Shown: positions 27,462-35,243 of the stretch, piece after piece
How the letters are laid out: each line of letters opens with the position of its first letter
Numbering within the stretch: position 1 is the first letter of the stretch
Assembly (NCBI GenBank): GCA_005878485.1
Contig: VBMG01000096.1
Location: 1 to 36,546 of the forward strand
Direction of reading: 5' to 3'
Source of the DNA: Methanobacteriota archaeon
GTDB lineage: Archaea; Thermoplasmatota; Thermoplasmata; RBG-16-68-12
DNA: 36,546 nucleotides
Notes under the pieces: generated by a model
What the model saw: only the letters and a program-made list of their open reading frames with translations
What the model was told of the DNA's origin: nothing
Database searches by the model: none
Made by a program: the position numbers and the translations under genes

Positions 27462-28064
27462 ATGGTGGACGAACGGCCTCGGCCCGGCATGCCAGGGCAG
27501 CACTCCGACGCCGACTACGTGAAAGAACTCGAGGCCACGCGTCGGGAGAAAGACTATTTCTTCCGGGAAGACCACGAGTCCCCGATTCCCCATGCGATCC
27601 GCCATGAATTCAAAGCCCTCGCGTACTTCCCTCCGGATTCGAAGTACCGCGTGCGAGCGAGACTGCTGAAGGACCCGAATCCGCAGCGTGTCGTCCTCGC
27701 GACTTCGAAAGGCGTACCGCGGGACATGATTCGGTTCGGCGTGTTGGAGTTTGCGATCGACGGGACGAACCAACGGCTCGCGGCGTACAAGTCCGTGCCG
27801 CAGCCTGGCCACCACCATGAGGACGAGAGCCTCTTCGTCCCGCTCCGGGATGCGACCTCCGGCAAGGAAACGTACGGCGCCGCGCGCTACTTGGACATCG
27901 AAGAACGGCCTACCGACGAGTACGTGATCGACTTCAACCTCGCCTACAATCCGTACTGCGCATACAGCGAGGACTACGTCTGCCCGTTCCCTCCACGGGA
28001 GAACTGGCTCTCCGTTCCGATTCGAGCGGGCGAGAAGAACTTCCCATTGCCCCACGAGCCTTGA
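27462..28064 (+). CDS. DUF1684 family protein
   Basis: 200 residues with the DUF1684 pattern: an F-F-R-E-D-H-E-S-P-I-P start, F-x-x-L-x-Y-F-P-P-D-S-K-Y-R, G-A-A-R-Y-L-D-I, and the C-terminal N-L-A-Y-N-P-Y-C-A-Y-S-E-D-Y-x-C-P-F-P-P. The end contains conserved cysteine, asparagine and proline residues, but no activity is established. No signal peptide is visible, so it is probably cytosolic. It follows the small helical protein and faces the GTPase gene tail to tail with a 51-base gap. Confidence 0.82.
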   Translation: MVDERPRPGMPGQHSDADYVKELEATRREKDYFFREDHESPIPHAIRHEFKALAYFPPDSKYRVRARLLKDPNPQRVVLATSKGVPRDMIRFGVLEFAIDGTNQRLAAYKSVPQPGHHHEDESLFVPLRDATSGKETYGAARYLDIEERPTDEYVIDFNLAYNPYCAYSEDYVCPFPPRENWLSVPIRAGEKNFPLPHEP

Positions 28065-28115
28065 TAGGTTGAAAGCCGATTCCTGATCGAGGCGTCGAAG
28101 CCGAGCTGGGGGCGG

Positions 28116-28946
28116 CTACCACTCGGCGCCTTCGAGCCAGGCGAGACGCCGTTCGCGGTTCGACGCGATTTCGTCCGCGAGCTTGAAGTCCCGCTCCACG
28201 ACCGCGAGGCGCTCGATCAAATCGTGGATCGCGTCCGCGGCGGGCGCGCGGACATCGAGTCCCGCGAGCACGAGTTGTCGCTTGACGATCGGCATGCCGG
28301 TCTCGACGCCGCCCATGTGGTAGCAGAAGTCGGTCATGATCTTGTCCGTGACCCGGATCAGGCGGTCCACGGGTTCCTGCGGCGGCGTCACGAGGTCGAT
28401 CCGCTTGACCGAATGGCCGGCCGCCCGCAGGATCTGCTCTCCGAGCGCCTTGAACGCGGGTTCGACGTGGTCGCCCGTCTTCGCGCTCGTCAGGATGCCG
28501 GGACACGTGTACTTCTGGGACAGGAAGTACAGGTACTCCTCGGACCAGACGCGATCCGCCACGAGGTCCGACTTGTTCCCCACGAACACCATCGGGATCC
28601 GCCCCGTGAGGCGCCACACGGCCGGGATCCAGTATTCCTCGAGCGCCCGGCGGCTCTCGTCGTTCGTGCCGTCGTACACGAGGAGGACCCCCTGAGCTCC
28701 CTTGATCGCGGTCTCCTGCACGCCGCTGTACCCTTTCTGACCGAGGACGTCCCAGATCTGCATGACCATCTCGACTTCCGACAAGGCGGACCCGAGGCTC
28801 AGGCTCCGCTTCGAGACCTTCGTGCCGACCGTGGTGATGTAGTCGTCCGAATACTGGTCGACGACGAAGCGACGAACGAGCGATGTCTTCCCGACGCCGC
28901 CGTCGCCCAGGAGCACGACCTTCGATTTCATCGGCTCGCGAGGCAT
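28116..28946 (-). CDS. Ras/Rab-like small GTPase with C-terminal helical extension
   Basis: Residues 7-175 form a complete Ras-superfamily G domain: P-loop G-D-G-G-V-G-K-T-S (14-22), a switch I with D-D-Y-I-T-T-V-G-T, D-x-x-G-Q at 66-70 including the catalytic glutamine equivalent, N-K-S-D at 124-127, and T-S-A-K at 153-156. The remaining ~100 residues are predicted helical, with D-F-C-Y-H-M-G-G and I-V-K-R-Q-L-V-L-A-G-L-D. I do not recognise this part. No C-terminal prenylation cysteine is present, so membrane anchoring of the eukaryotic kind is unlikely. It may be co-transcribed with the DUF4242 gene upstream. The ATG at 28931 is an alternative start. Confidence 0.88.
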   Translation of the reverse strand: MPREPMKSKVVLLGDGGVGKTSLVRRFVVDQYSDDYITTVGTKVSKRSLSLGSALSEVEMVMQIWDVLGQKGYSGVQETAIKGAQGVLLVYDGTNDESRRALEEYWIPAVWRLTGRIPMVFVGNKSDLVADRVWSEEYLYFLSQKYTCPGILTSAKTGDHVEPAFKALGEQILRAAGHSVKRIDLVTPPQEPVDRLIRVTDKIMTDFCYHMGGVETGMPIVKRQLVLAGLDVRAPAADAIHDLIERLAVVERDFKLADEIASNRERRLAWLEGAEW

Positions 28947-29078
28947 CGACGGGGTGGGATGTCCAAGTCCCCCTCTTGAAGCGTTCCCCGTGGTTCTCAG
29001 ACGGGGGATTCTTTCGAATCGGAATGCGGTACGCGGGGCGCGGCCTGTGCGCCCCGTCCGCGGGCCTCCCCAACCGGT

Positions 29079-29318
29079 TCAATCACGCGTCGACTCGACT
29101 TCGTGAATCCAATCGCAGCGAATCCCGAGTTTCGCATGGTGCTTCTCGATTGCCTCCCGGTCCGGGGCATCGAGGACGCAGTACAGCTTGTTCTCCGGCT
29201 CGCTGAACAGGATGTCGTGGTGCGTGACGCCGAACTCGTCCGCGGGCGACGTCTGCGCGGCGCGGAGTTGGTCCGCCGTCAAGGGGTCCATCGGATGCTG
29301 GTCGATGAACTTCGGCAT
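29079..29318 (-). CDS. DUF4242 family protein
   Basis: A 79-residue ferredoxin-like-fold small protein. It starts M-P-K-F-I-D-Q-H-P-M and has L-T-A-D-Q-L-R-A-A, L-Y-C-V-L-D-A-P-D-R-E-A and a final H-H-A-K-L-G. Members of DUF4242 include nickel-binding SCO4226. The histidines here (H8, H33-H34, H59-H60) could bind metal, but this is not shown. A TATA-like GCTTTGTACC lies about 25-35 bases upstream on the minus strand, suggesting a leaderless message. Confidence 0.72.
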   Translation of the reverse strand: MPKFIDQHPMDPLTADQLRAAQTSPADEFGVTHHDILFSEPENKLYCVLDAPDREAIEKHHAKLGIRCDWIHEVESTRD

Positions 29319-29384
29319 CGTGCCGGGGAGAGTCCGGCCGGTACAAAGCGATTGCGCAGCCCGCGTTCGGCCCGCCGGGTCGCC

Positions 29385-30329
29385 TCAGAAATCGTCCGTG
29401 GAATATTGGACGAATCGTCCGGACGTCCCTCCGAAGAGTCGAGGGAGATCGGCGGTGCGCAGTTTGTTCGTCAGCGAAAGGGCCATCGTCGCGTCCGGGA
29501 CGGGGCCGTCCACGGTGTAACCGAGCCCTCGGAAACTGGACACGTCTGCGTCGGCCGTGATCCAGTTGACCGTCGCGATGCCCCGCCGCAACCGGGACTC
29601 CATCGACACGACGGCGGCGCGAAAATCTCGTCCTTCACGTGCGATCACTTCTTCCATTGTCACCGCGTCGCCCGGCCTCGTCCGGAGGTATCCGAGCCGC
29701 TGTCCGTCCCGCGTCACGATTCGGTACTTCGAGAGATAATCGGGGTCCTTGACGAGCGCCCACACGAGCTGCTCGGGATCGCGCTCCGTCCATCCGAGCA
29801 TCCTCCGCGTGTGCGAGCGATAGAGACTGTGCATCGCCGGCAAGTCCGCCTTGGTCGCCTTCCGGAGGCGATACCCTCCCGGCAGAAGGCGTTGCGTGAC
29901 CGGCCGCACGCCGCTCCAGAAGGGAGCGAGGTCCACATACCCCATCTTTGCGTAGACCCCATACCCTCGGATGTTGCGGCTGGTCGTCAGGGTAGAAATG
30001 CGAAACCCGAGCTCGCGGAAGCGATCGTGGACGGCGTCCATGAGACGCCGCGCGTATCCGCGGCCCCAGACCGACGGATGGGAACAGACCCCGGCCAGGC
30101 CGCCGACCTCCTCGACGCCGGTGGAGAGCCGGACGGAGAACCGCAAGGGGACGACTTGAGCGAGGACGCGTCCCCGTTCCTCGGCATAGAGGGCGAAGTC
30201 GCTGAAGTATCTGCGATCACTGGCCCTCACTCGGCGGATCTTCGCCGCGTCCCATGCAGACCCGAAGGCGAGCAAGCTGAGCCGGAATGCTTCGAGCGGG
30301 TCGATCTCGTCGTACGCCCGGACGTTCAT
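29385..30329 (-). CDS. Two-domain GNAT acetyltransferase (Eis-like)
   Basis: 314 residues. The N-terminal GNAT domain (1-125) has the acetyl-CoA loop in V-C-S-H-P-S-V-W-G-R-G-Y-A-R-R-L-M, and Y-G-V-Y-A-K-M-G-Y. A second, less obvious GNAT-like domain follows, as in Eis-type enzymes that acetylate amines. The substrate is unknown. The start codon lies 10 bases after the tRNA-Ser gene on the same strand, leaving no room for its own promoter, so it is probably transcribed with the tRNA. Confidence 0.8.
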   Translation of the reverse strand: MNVRAYDEIDPLEAFRLSLLAFGSAWDAAKIRRVRASDRRYFSDFALYAEERGRVLAQVVPLRFSVRLSTGVEEVGGLAGVCSHPSVWGRGYARRLMDAVHDRFRELGFRISTLTTSRNIRGYGVYAKMGYVDLAPFWSGVRPVTQRLLPGGYRLRKATKADLPAMHSLYRSHTRRMLGWTERDPEQLVWALVKDPDYLSKYRIVTRDGQRLGYLRTRPGDAVTMEEVIAREGRDFRAAVVSMESRLRRGIATVNWITADADVSSFRGLGYTVDGPVPDATMALSLTNKLRTADLPRLFGGTSGRFVQYSTDDF

Positions 30330-30339
30330 GAGACAACCA

Positions 30340-30422
30340 CGCGGGGAGGGGGATTTGAACCCCCGAGCGCAGAGCGCACCGGGTTAGCAACCCGGCGCCC
30401 TACCAGGCTAGGCGATCCCCGC
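30340..30422 (-). tRNA. tRNA-Ser (anticodon GCT)
   Basis: Folds as a class II tRNA. The acceptor stem GCGGGGA pairs perfectly with TCCCCGC. The D arm is GCC...GGC, the anticodon stem is CCGGG/CCCGG with loop TTGCTAA, the variable arm has a GCGC/GCGC stem, and the T arm is GGGGG-TTCAAAT-CCCCC. Anticodon GCT reads AGC/AGT serine codons. The discriminator base is G, and CCA is not encoded. No intron is present. Confidence 0.95.
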
Positions 30423-30446
30423 AGGGCCGCGTTCATTGGGAACCCG

Positions 30447-30456
30447 CTATAAACGC
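30447..30456 (-). promoter_or_regulatory. tRNA-Ser promoter (GCGTTTATAG)
   Basis: On the minus strand GCGTTTATAG is centred about 28 bases before the first base of the tRNA, the standard archaeal TATA distance. Confidence 0.65.
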
Positions 30457-30507
30457 TTTCGGAGCGCTGAGGACTCGGGGCGCGTAGATGGCCGTCCGCG
30501 GGACAGC

Positions 30508-30515
30508 ATTATAAC
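30508..30515 (+). promoter_or_regulatory. Putative promoter of the trehalose gene
   Basis: ATTATAAC followed by GC is the best TATA box on the plus strand before the gene. Transcription would begin near 30540, giving a leader of about 85 bases that holds a T-arm-like sequence. Confidence 0.4.
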
Positions 30516-30623
30516 GCATGAGGGTGTCGGGTTCCCGAGGACCCCCTCAACCGGGTTCGATCCCGCTACGCCTTCCGCGCGGTGCGGCCAAGGACTTGGA
30601 CGCATCACGGACTCGCGGTGCCT

Positions 30624-32804
30624 ATGACCCTCCTCCTCGTCTCGAATCGTCTGCCGATCAGTCTGCGGCGGATCGGGAATCGGCTCGATGTTCAGCCGAA
30701 TCCGGGCGGGGTCGCCGCGGGCCTGGCGGCGTTCTACCGCGAATACAAGGCGCGTTGGTTCGGCTGGCCGGGTGAGGTCCTGCCTTCGGAGACGCGGCAG
30801 GTCGCTGCACGCCTCGAGAAGGAGTTCGACTGTCGCCCGGTGTTCCTCCCGCGGAAACTCGCGCGGGCATATTATGCCGGTTTCTCGAACGGGACGTTGT
30901 GGCCGCTGTTCCATTCGTTCGCGACGTACGCGCACTACTCGGCCTCCGAATGGGACGCATATCGCGCGGTCAACGAACGCTTTGCGGACGAAGTCGTGCG
31001 CGGGATGAAACGCAGCGATTCGATCTGGATTCACGACTACCACTTGTTCCTGCTGCCGCGCCTGATTCGAACTCGCGTCCCGGATGCACGCATCGGATTT
31101 TTCCTGCATATTCCGTTCCCGCCGTACGATGTGTTCCGTCTACTCCCGTGGCACCGGGAGGTCCTCGAAGGCCTCCTCGGGGCGGACCTGATCGGGTTTC
31201 ACACGTACGACTACGCCCGCGCGTTCCTCGGGAGCGTCTTGCGGGACCTCGGGCTCGACAACCGGATCGGTGCGATCACCGCGGGCCACCGCATCGTCCA
31301 AGTGGACGTCTTCCCGCTCGGCATCGACGTCGCGAGGTTCGGATCCGCGTCGGTTGCCCCTACCGTCGAGCGCTCGCTCTCTCGCATCCACAAAGGGCGG
31401 GGTCCGTCGAAGCTCCTGTTTTCCGTTTCCCGCCTCGACTACACGAAGGGGATCCCGCAGCAGCTCGAGGCCTTCGGACGGTTCCTCGAGGCCCACCCCG
31501 AGTGGCGCCGCAACGTGACGTATCTTCTCGCGGTGGTGCCGTCCCGGGAACGGGTCGCGGAGTACGCGCGGCTGAAGCGGGAGATCGACGAGCGAGTCGG
31601 GCGGATCAACAGCCGGTATGGGACGATTGCCTGGACGCCGATCCGATACCTCTATCGGCAGCTCGACTTCGACGAGCTTGTCGCGTTGTACCGGGCGAGC
31701 GACGTCGCGCTGATCGCACCCCTCCGGGACGGGATGAACCTCGTCGCGAAGGAGTACGTCGCCTCGAAGCGAGAGCCGAGCGGGGTGCTGATCCTCAGCG
31801 AGATGGCGGGCGCATCGAGGGAGATGCGCGAGGCCTTGACCGTGAATCCGAATGACGTGGAGGAGGTCGTCGCAGCCATCGCGCGCGCGGTCACGATGCC
31901 GCCCGAGGAACAGGCCGTTCGGATTCGGGCGATGCAGGAACGGCTCCGCCGCTACGACGCGCGGACTTGGGCGATGCGTTTCCTCGAACGCCTGGATGAG
32001 GCCGTCCGTCTCTCCGAGGACCTCGCGGTCAAGATCCTCTCGGAGGCGGAGCAGAAGGAGATTCGCCTCGCCTACCGGAAGGGCCAACGTCGGCTGATCC
32101 TGCTCGACTACGACGGAACCCTCGCGCCGTTTTCCCCGGACCGCGATGCCGTCTTCCCAACGGAACGCGTCGTTCGTGTCTTGAAGGATCTCGTCTCGGA
32201 TTCGGCGAACCACGTCGTCGTCGTGAGCGGCCGGCCGCGAGATGTCCTGGACAAATGGTTCGGGGGTCTGGCTCTCACCCTCATCGCGGAGCACGGCGGG
32301 TGGGTTCGCGATCGCGGGGACTCGGAGTGGAAGGCGACGCTCTCGCTCGATGGAAGCTGGAAGGGGCGCGTCCGCCCGGTGATCGAGCGGTACCTCGACC
32401 GGGTGCCGGGTTCTTCCCTGGAGGAGAAAGACTTTGCGCTCGCATGGCACTATCGCGCCGCCGACGCGGAGTCCGGGGCGTTTGCGGCCAAAGACCTCGT
32501 CGATGTGTTGACGACGCTGACTGCGAACTTCGATTTCCAGGTCCTGCCGGGAGACAAGGTCATCGAGATTCGTCGAGCCGGGGCGGACAAGGGCACGCAC
32601 TTCGCGACACACCTGGGCCCCGAGCCCTCGGACTTCATCCTCGCCGCGGGCGACGATTGGACGGATGAGGCGCTCTTCGCAGTGCTCCCGCGGAGCGCAT
32701 TCTCGATCCGGGTCGGCTTCGCCGCCTCGTCGGCCCGTTTCAACGTGGAAAGCTTCGCGGATGTCGTCGAATTTCTCGAGTCGCTTGTCGCCGCGAAGCG
32801 ATAA
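30624..32804 (+). CDS. Bifunctional trehalose-6-phosphate synthase/phosphatase
   Basis: Makes trehalose, a compatible solute, from UDP-glucose and glucose-6-phosphate. Residues 1-~470 are a GT20 synthase: V-S-N-R-L-P-I, N-P-G-G-V-A-A-G-L, W-I-H-D-Y-H-L, F-F-L-H-I-P-F-P, S-R-L-D-Y-T-K-G, and R-D-G-M-N-L-V-A-K-E-Y. Residues ~490-726 are a HAD phosphatase with D-Y-D-G-T-L, S-G-R-P-R and A-G-D-D-W-T-D-E. Both active sites look intact. The ATG at 30624 gives the usual start; the frame opening at 30582 adds 14 unlikely residues. It is divergent from the tRNA-Ser gene. Trehalose suits an organism facing desiccation, osmotic or heat stress. Confidence 0.94.
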   Translation: MTLLLVSNRLPISLRRIGNRLDVQPNPGGVAAGLAAFYREYKARWFGWPGEVLPSETRQVAARLEKEFDCRPVFLPRKLARAYYAGFSNGTLWPLFHSFATYAHYSASEWDAYRAVNERFADEVVRGMKRSDSIWIHDYHLFLLPRLIRTRVPDARIGFFLHIPFPPYDVFRLLPWHREVLEGLLGADLIGFHTYDYARAFLGSVLRDLGLDNRIGAITAGHRIVQVDVFPLGIDVARFGSASVAPTVERSLSRIHKGRGPSKLLFSVSRLDYTKGIPQQLEAFGRFLEAHPEWRRNVTYLLAVVPSRERVAEYARLKREIDERVGRINSRYGTIAWTPIRYLYRQLDFDELVALYRASDVALIAPLRDGMNLVAKEYVASKREPSGVLILSEMAGASREMREALTVNPNDVEEVVAAIARAVTMPPEEQAVRIRAMQERLRRYDARTWAMRFLERLDEAVRLSEDLAVKILSEAEQKEIRLAYRKGQRRLILLDYDGTLAPFSPDRDAVFPTERVVRVLKDLVSDSANHVVVVSGRPRDVLDKWFGGLALTLIAEHGGWVRDRGDSEWKATLSLDGSWKGRVRPVIERYLDRVPGSSLEEKDFALAWHYRAADAESGAFAAKDLVDVLTTLTANFDFQVLPGDKVIEIRRAGADKGTHFATHLGPEPSDFILAAGDDWTDEALFAVLPRSAFSIRVGFAASSARFNVESFADVVEFLESLVAAKR

Positions 32805-32938
32805 TCGTCACCCCGGGCCCTGCGGCGGCAGACCTGCCCGGTGGGATTCCCGCTGCGCTGAGGCCGTCGTGAGCGAAGCGCCGTGAGATCGGTGCATCGA
32901 ATCCTCTTTGTACTCGCGCACGTCTCGAGGCGGCCCGG

Positions 32939-34078
32939 ATGGTCTCGGCCCCTCCGGCCCCACCGCCGTTCCGGGTCTCGCAACGCCTGCGGTACCGAGA
33001 GCTGCTCGGACTCGTCGCGGTCCAGTCGTTCGGAAATCAAATGGCGGGGAGCTTCTGGATCGTCTACCTCGTGAGCGAGCCGCAGGCCCTTGCCTTCGAC
33101 GTCGCGGCACTTCTCTGGGTCGTCGCCTATCTGACCGCGGCGGTCGTCGTGGTCGTGATGTCTCGCGGCCGGCCAATTCACGCGAGGTCGAGCATGACGC
33201 TCGCCTTGATGATCATGGCCTTCTGCCACTTCGCGTTCGCGGTCCTTCCCGCCTCCTGGATCGTGGTGGTGGGAGGCCTGGCGTTCGGTCTCTATCTCCC
33301 GCTGTTCTGGCTCCCCATGAATTGCCTCCTTGTCCGGGAGACGAGCCCAGCGAACCGAGCGGGGCGACTCGCCGCCGTGACGGCGACGTTCACGACGGTC
33401 GCAATCGCCGCGCCGATCCTCGGCGGCTTCCTGGCGAACGTCGTGGGATACCCCGTCGTGTTCGGACTTGGCGGCGTCATCGTGGCCAGCAACCTCCTGC
33501 TCATCCGTCGTCGGGTCGCGCCGAGCGAATCGTTCGCGTTCTCGATCGACTTGCGCCGGACGGCACCTCGGACCACCCTCGCATTTTCCGGGCAAGGCGG
33601 CGTCGACGGCCTGTTGTCCGCCGCCACGCCTCTCGGTTCGTTCCTCTTCACGACGAATTCGCTCGCGCTCGGGCTCCTGTTCGCGCTCTTCTCTTTGGCG
33701 GCTGGCATCGCCGCGCTCCTCCTCGGGCGTGCCTCGGATCGCGTGCGAACCCGCGCGCCCTTCTTGCTGTTGGGCCCGATCCTCTCGGTGCCCGCCTGCA
33801 TCCTCGCGTTCGGGGTCCGCGATCTCCGAGCCTTCGCGTTCGCGGTCGGGTGGCTCTCGATGACCTCCGCGGTCGCGCCCTCGTTCATCTTCACGATCCT
33901 CGTCGACCGTACGGAGGACTCGATTCCCACGGTGACCGCGACGCGGGAATTGCTGTTGAATACGAGCCGCACCCTGGCGCTCGTGGCCGGCCTCGTCGTG
34001 CTCGCCCTCGGCGGTGACGTGTACGCGCTCTACGTCCTCGTTGGAGGCGTCATCCTGCTCGAAGCACTCGCGAAGTGA
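32939..34078 (+). CDS. MFS-family transporter
   Basis: 379 residues with about 11-12 hydrophobic segments, arranged as two halves around a polar central loop near residue 190-200. The pattern Y-L-P-L-F-W-L-P-M-N in helix 4 and the loop A-S-D-R-V-R-T-R-A-P after helix 8 fit the major facilitator superfamily (equivalent to the G-x-L-S-D-R-x-G-R-R loop). The substrate is unknown. A weak GAGGCGG lies before the ATG. It sits 134 bases after the trehalose gene; no strong promoter is visible between them. Confidence 0.78.
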   Translation: MVSAPPAPPPFRVSQRLRYRELLGLVAVQSFGNQMAGSFWIVYLVSEPQALAFDVAALLWVVAYLTAAVVVVVMSRGRPIHARSSMTLALMIMAFCHFAFAVLPASWIVVVGGLAFGLYLPLFWLPMNCLLVRETSPANRAGRLAAVTATFTTVAIAAPILGGFLANVVGYPVVFGLGGVIVASNLLLIRRRVAPSESFAFSIDLRRTAPRTTLAFSGQGGVDGLLSAATPLGSFLFTTNSLALGLLFALFSLAAGIAALLLGRASDRVRTRAPFLLLGPILSVPACILAFGVRDLRAFAFAVGWLSMTSAVAPSFIFTILVDRTEDSIPTVTATRELLLNTSRTLALVAGLVVLALGGDVYALYVLVGGVILLEALAK

Positions 34079-34094
34079 CCGTCCACAGGCAGGG

Positions 34095-34106
34095 TTTTCT
34101 TTTCTT
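34095..34106 (+). terminator. T-rich tract after the MFS gene
   Basis: TTTTCTTTTCTT, 17 bases after the stop, is the longest T-rich run in this part of the GC-rich window and matches the oligo-T signals that end archaeal transcripts. No stem is needed in archaea. Confidence 0.4.
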
Positions 34107-34123
34107 GGGACATACGGCGGGAC

Positions 34124-35164
34124 GTGGGAACCGCCTCGGAAGTCCGGATCACGAAGCCGCTCCACCTCTCCCCGAGCGACCTCTCGGAGCTTATTGTGAG
34201 CATCGGCGGCGTCAAGTTCTGGATTGTCTCTGTGGTGCCCCTGTACGTCGGCTGGGTGCTCGCTCAGGCCGCGACGGCGCGCCATCTGTTCATCGATGAC
34301 CTTCGCGTCGTGATCGGCATCATCGTCGTCGGTCCCTTGCTCGGGACGTTCACGCTCCTGCTCAACGTGTACTTCGACATGGAGACGACGGACCGCGTGA
34401 ACCCGCGAAAGAAGTACGTCCAGGTCGTCGAGGAGCTGATCGGCGAGGGCCTCATGGAGCGGGACACGCTCCTCCTGGCCGCGTTCGGATTTGCCGCGAT
34501 GGCCGTCGTCATCGCCGCGTACGTTTCCGGGACCCTCGTGCGGTACGGTGCCAGCGAGGCCATCGGCCCGCTCACGGCGATCGTCGGGACGCAAGGGTTC
34601 CTCCTCCTCACGGTCCTGATGATCCTCCTGTCGTTCGCGTACTCAATCCCGCGCATCCATTGGAAGGGCGTCGCGGGGATGGACCTCGTCACGAACATGG
34701 TCGGCTTCGGCGTCCTCTGTCCCCTGTGCGGCTGGTCCCTGATGCGGCCGATCGAGGCCGCACCGTGGTGGTACATCGGGACGATCGCCCTCTTCCTCGG
34801 AGCACTGTATGCGCCGACGACCGCCTCGGACTACGAGGCAGACCGCGCGTTCGGGATCCGCACAATGGCGGTCCGGCTCGGCGTGGGCCGGACCCTGCTC
34901 GTCGGGTTTGGCCTCCAGTTCCTGAGCGTCGCGTCCCTCATCCTCGGGTGGAGCCTCCGATGGTTCCCGTTCGACGGACCCGCGTACGCGGCCCTCGGCG
35001 AACTGTGGCCGTTCCTCGCCTTGCAAGTCTTGTTCTACGCCGTGTTCATCCGACGCGCGACCGTCGGCCGCATCTGGGCTCTCCTCCTGTTCCTCTCGAT
35101 CCTGCAAGGACTCGGCGTGCTCCTCATGCTCTGGCGGTTCGTCGGCGGGCGCACTTTGCTGTAA
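34124..35164 (+). CDS. UbiA-family prenyltransferase
   Basis: Membrane enzyme that joins an isoprenoid diphosphate to an acceptor, for example in lipid or quinone synthesis. 346 residues with about nine hydrophobic segments and both aspartate-rich motifs: N81-x3-D85-x4-D90 and D236-x3-D240, the latter followed by R-A-F-G-I-R-T. A Y-S-I-P-R segment precedes the second half, as in archaeal and chlorophyll-synthase-like members. The GTG at 34124 is the first start in frame and no strong Shine-Dalgarno is visible, so the start could be slightly later. The acceptor cannot be told from the sequence. Confidence 0.87.
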   Translation: MGTASEVRITKPLHLSPSDLSELIVSIGGVKFWIVSVVPLYVGWVLAQAATARHLFIDDLRVVIGIIVVGPLLGTFTLLLNVYFDMETTDRVNPRKKYVQVVEELIGEGLMERDTLLLAAFGFAAMAVVIAAYVSGTLVRYGASEAIGPLTAIVGTQGFLLLTVLMILLSFAYSIPRIHWKGVAGMDLVTNMVGFGVLCPLCGWSLMRPIEAAPWWYIGTIALFLGALYAPTTASDYEADRAFGIRTMAVRLGVGRTLLVGFGLQFLSVASLILGWSLRWFPFDGPAYAALGELWPFLALQVLFYAVFIRRATVGRIWALLLFLSILQGLGVLLMLWRFVGGRTLL

Positions 35165-35243
35165 ACACGGAGATGCGCAATGGCGACGCGTCGGCCGGGC
35201 GGCTCGGGTCCGCTCGATACGTACTCTAAGTTCAAGAACCGGG

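Noticed and set aside
30479-30571. Possible second tRNA on the plus strand (GGTTCGATCC at 30554-30563 with TACGCC behind it)
   Set aside because: The T-arm stem is one base short and mispaired, and no anticodon arm or acceptor partner can be folded. At most a remnant or chance; the nearby hairpin CGGG-TT-CCCG may just be leader structure.
32813-32841. CCGGGC...GCCCGG inverted repeat after the trehalose gene as a terminator
   Set aside because: The loop is long, no T tract follows, and archaeal termination depends on T-runs rather than stems.
32450-34594. Very long minus-strand frame (714 codons) opposite the trehalose and MFS genes
   Set aside because: Highly charged, low-complexity Arg/Glu/Asp/His composition with no recognisable domain; it is the antisense shadow of G/C-rich codon positions of two clear genes.
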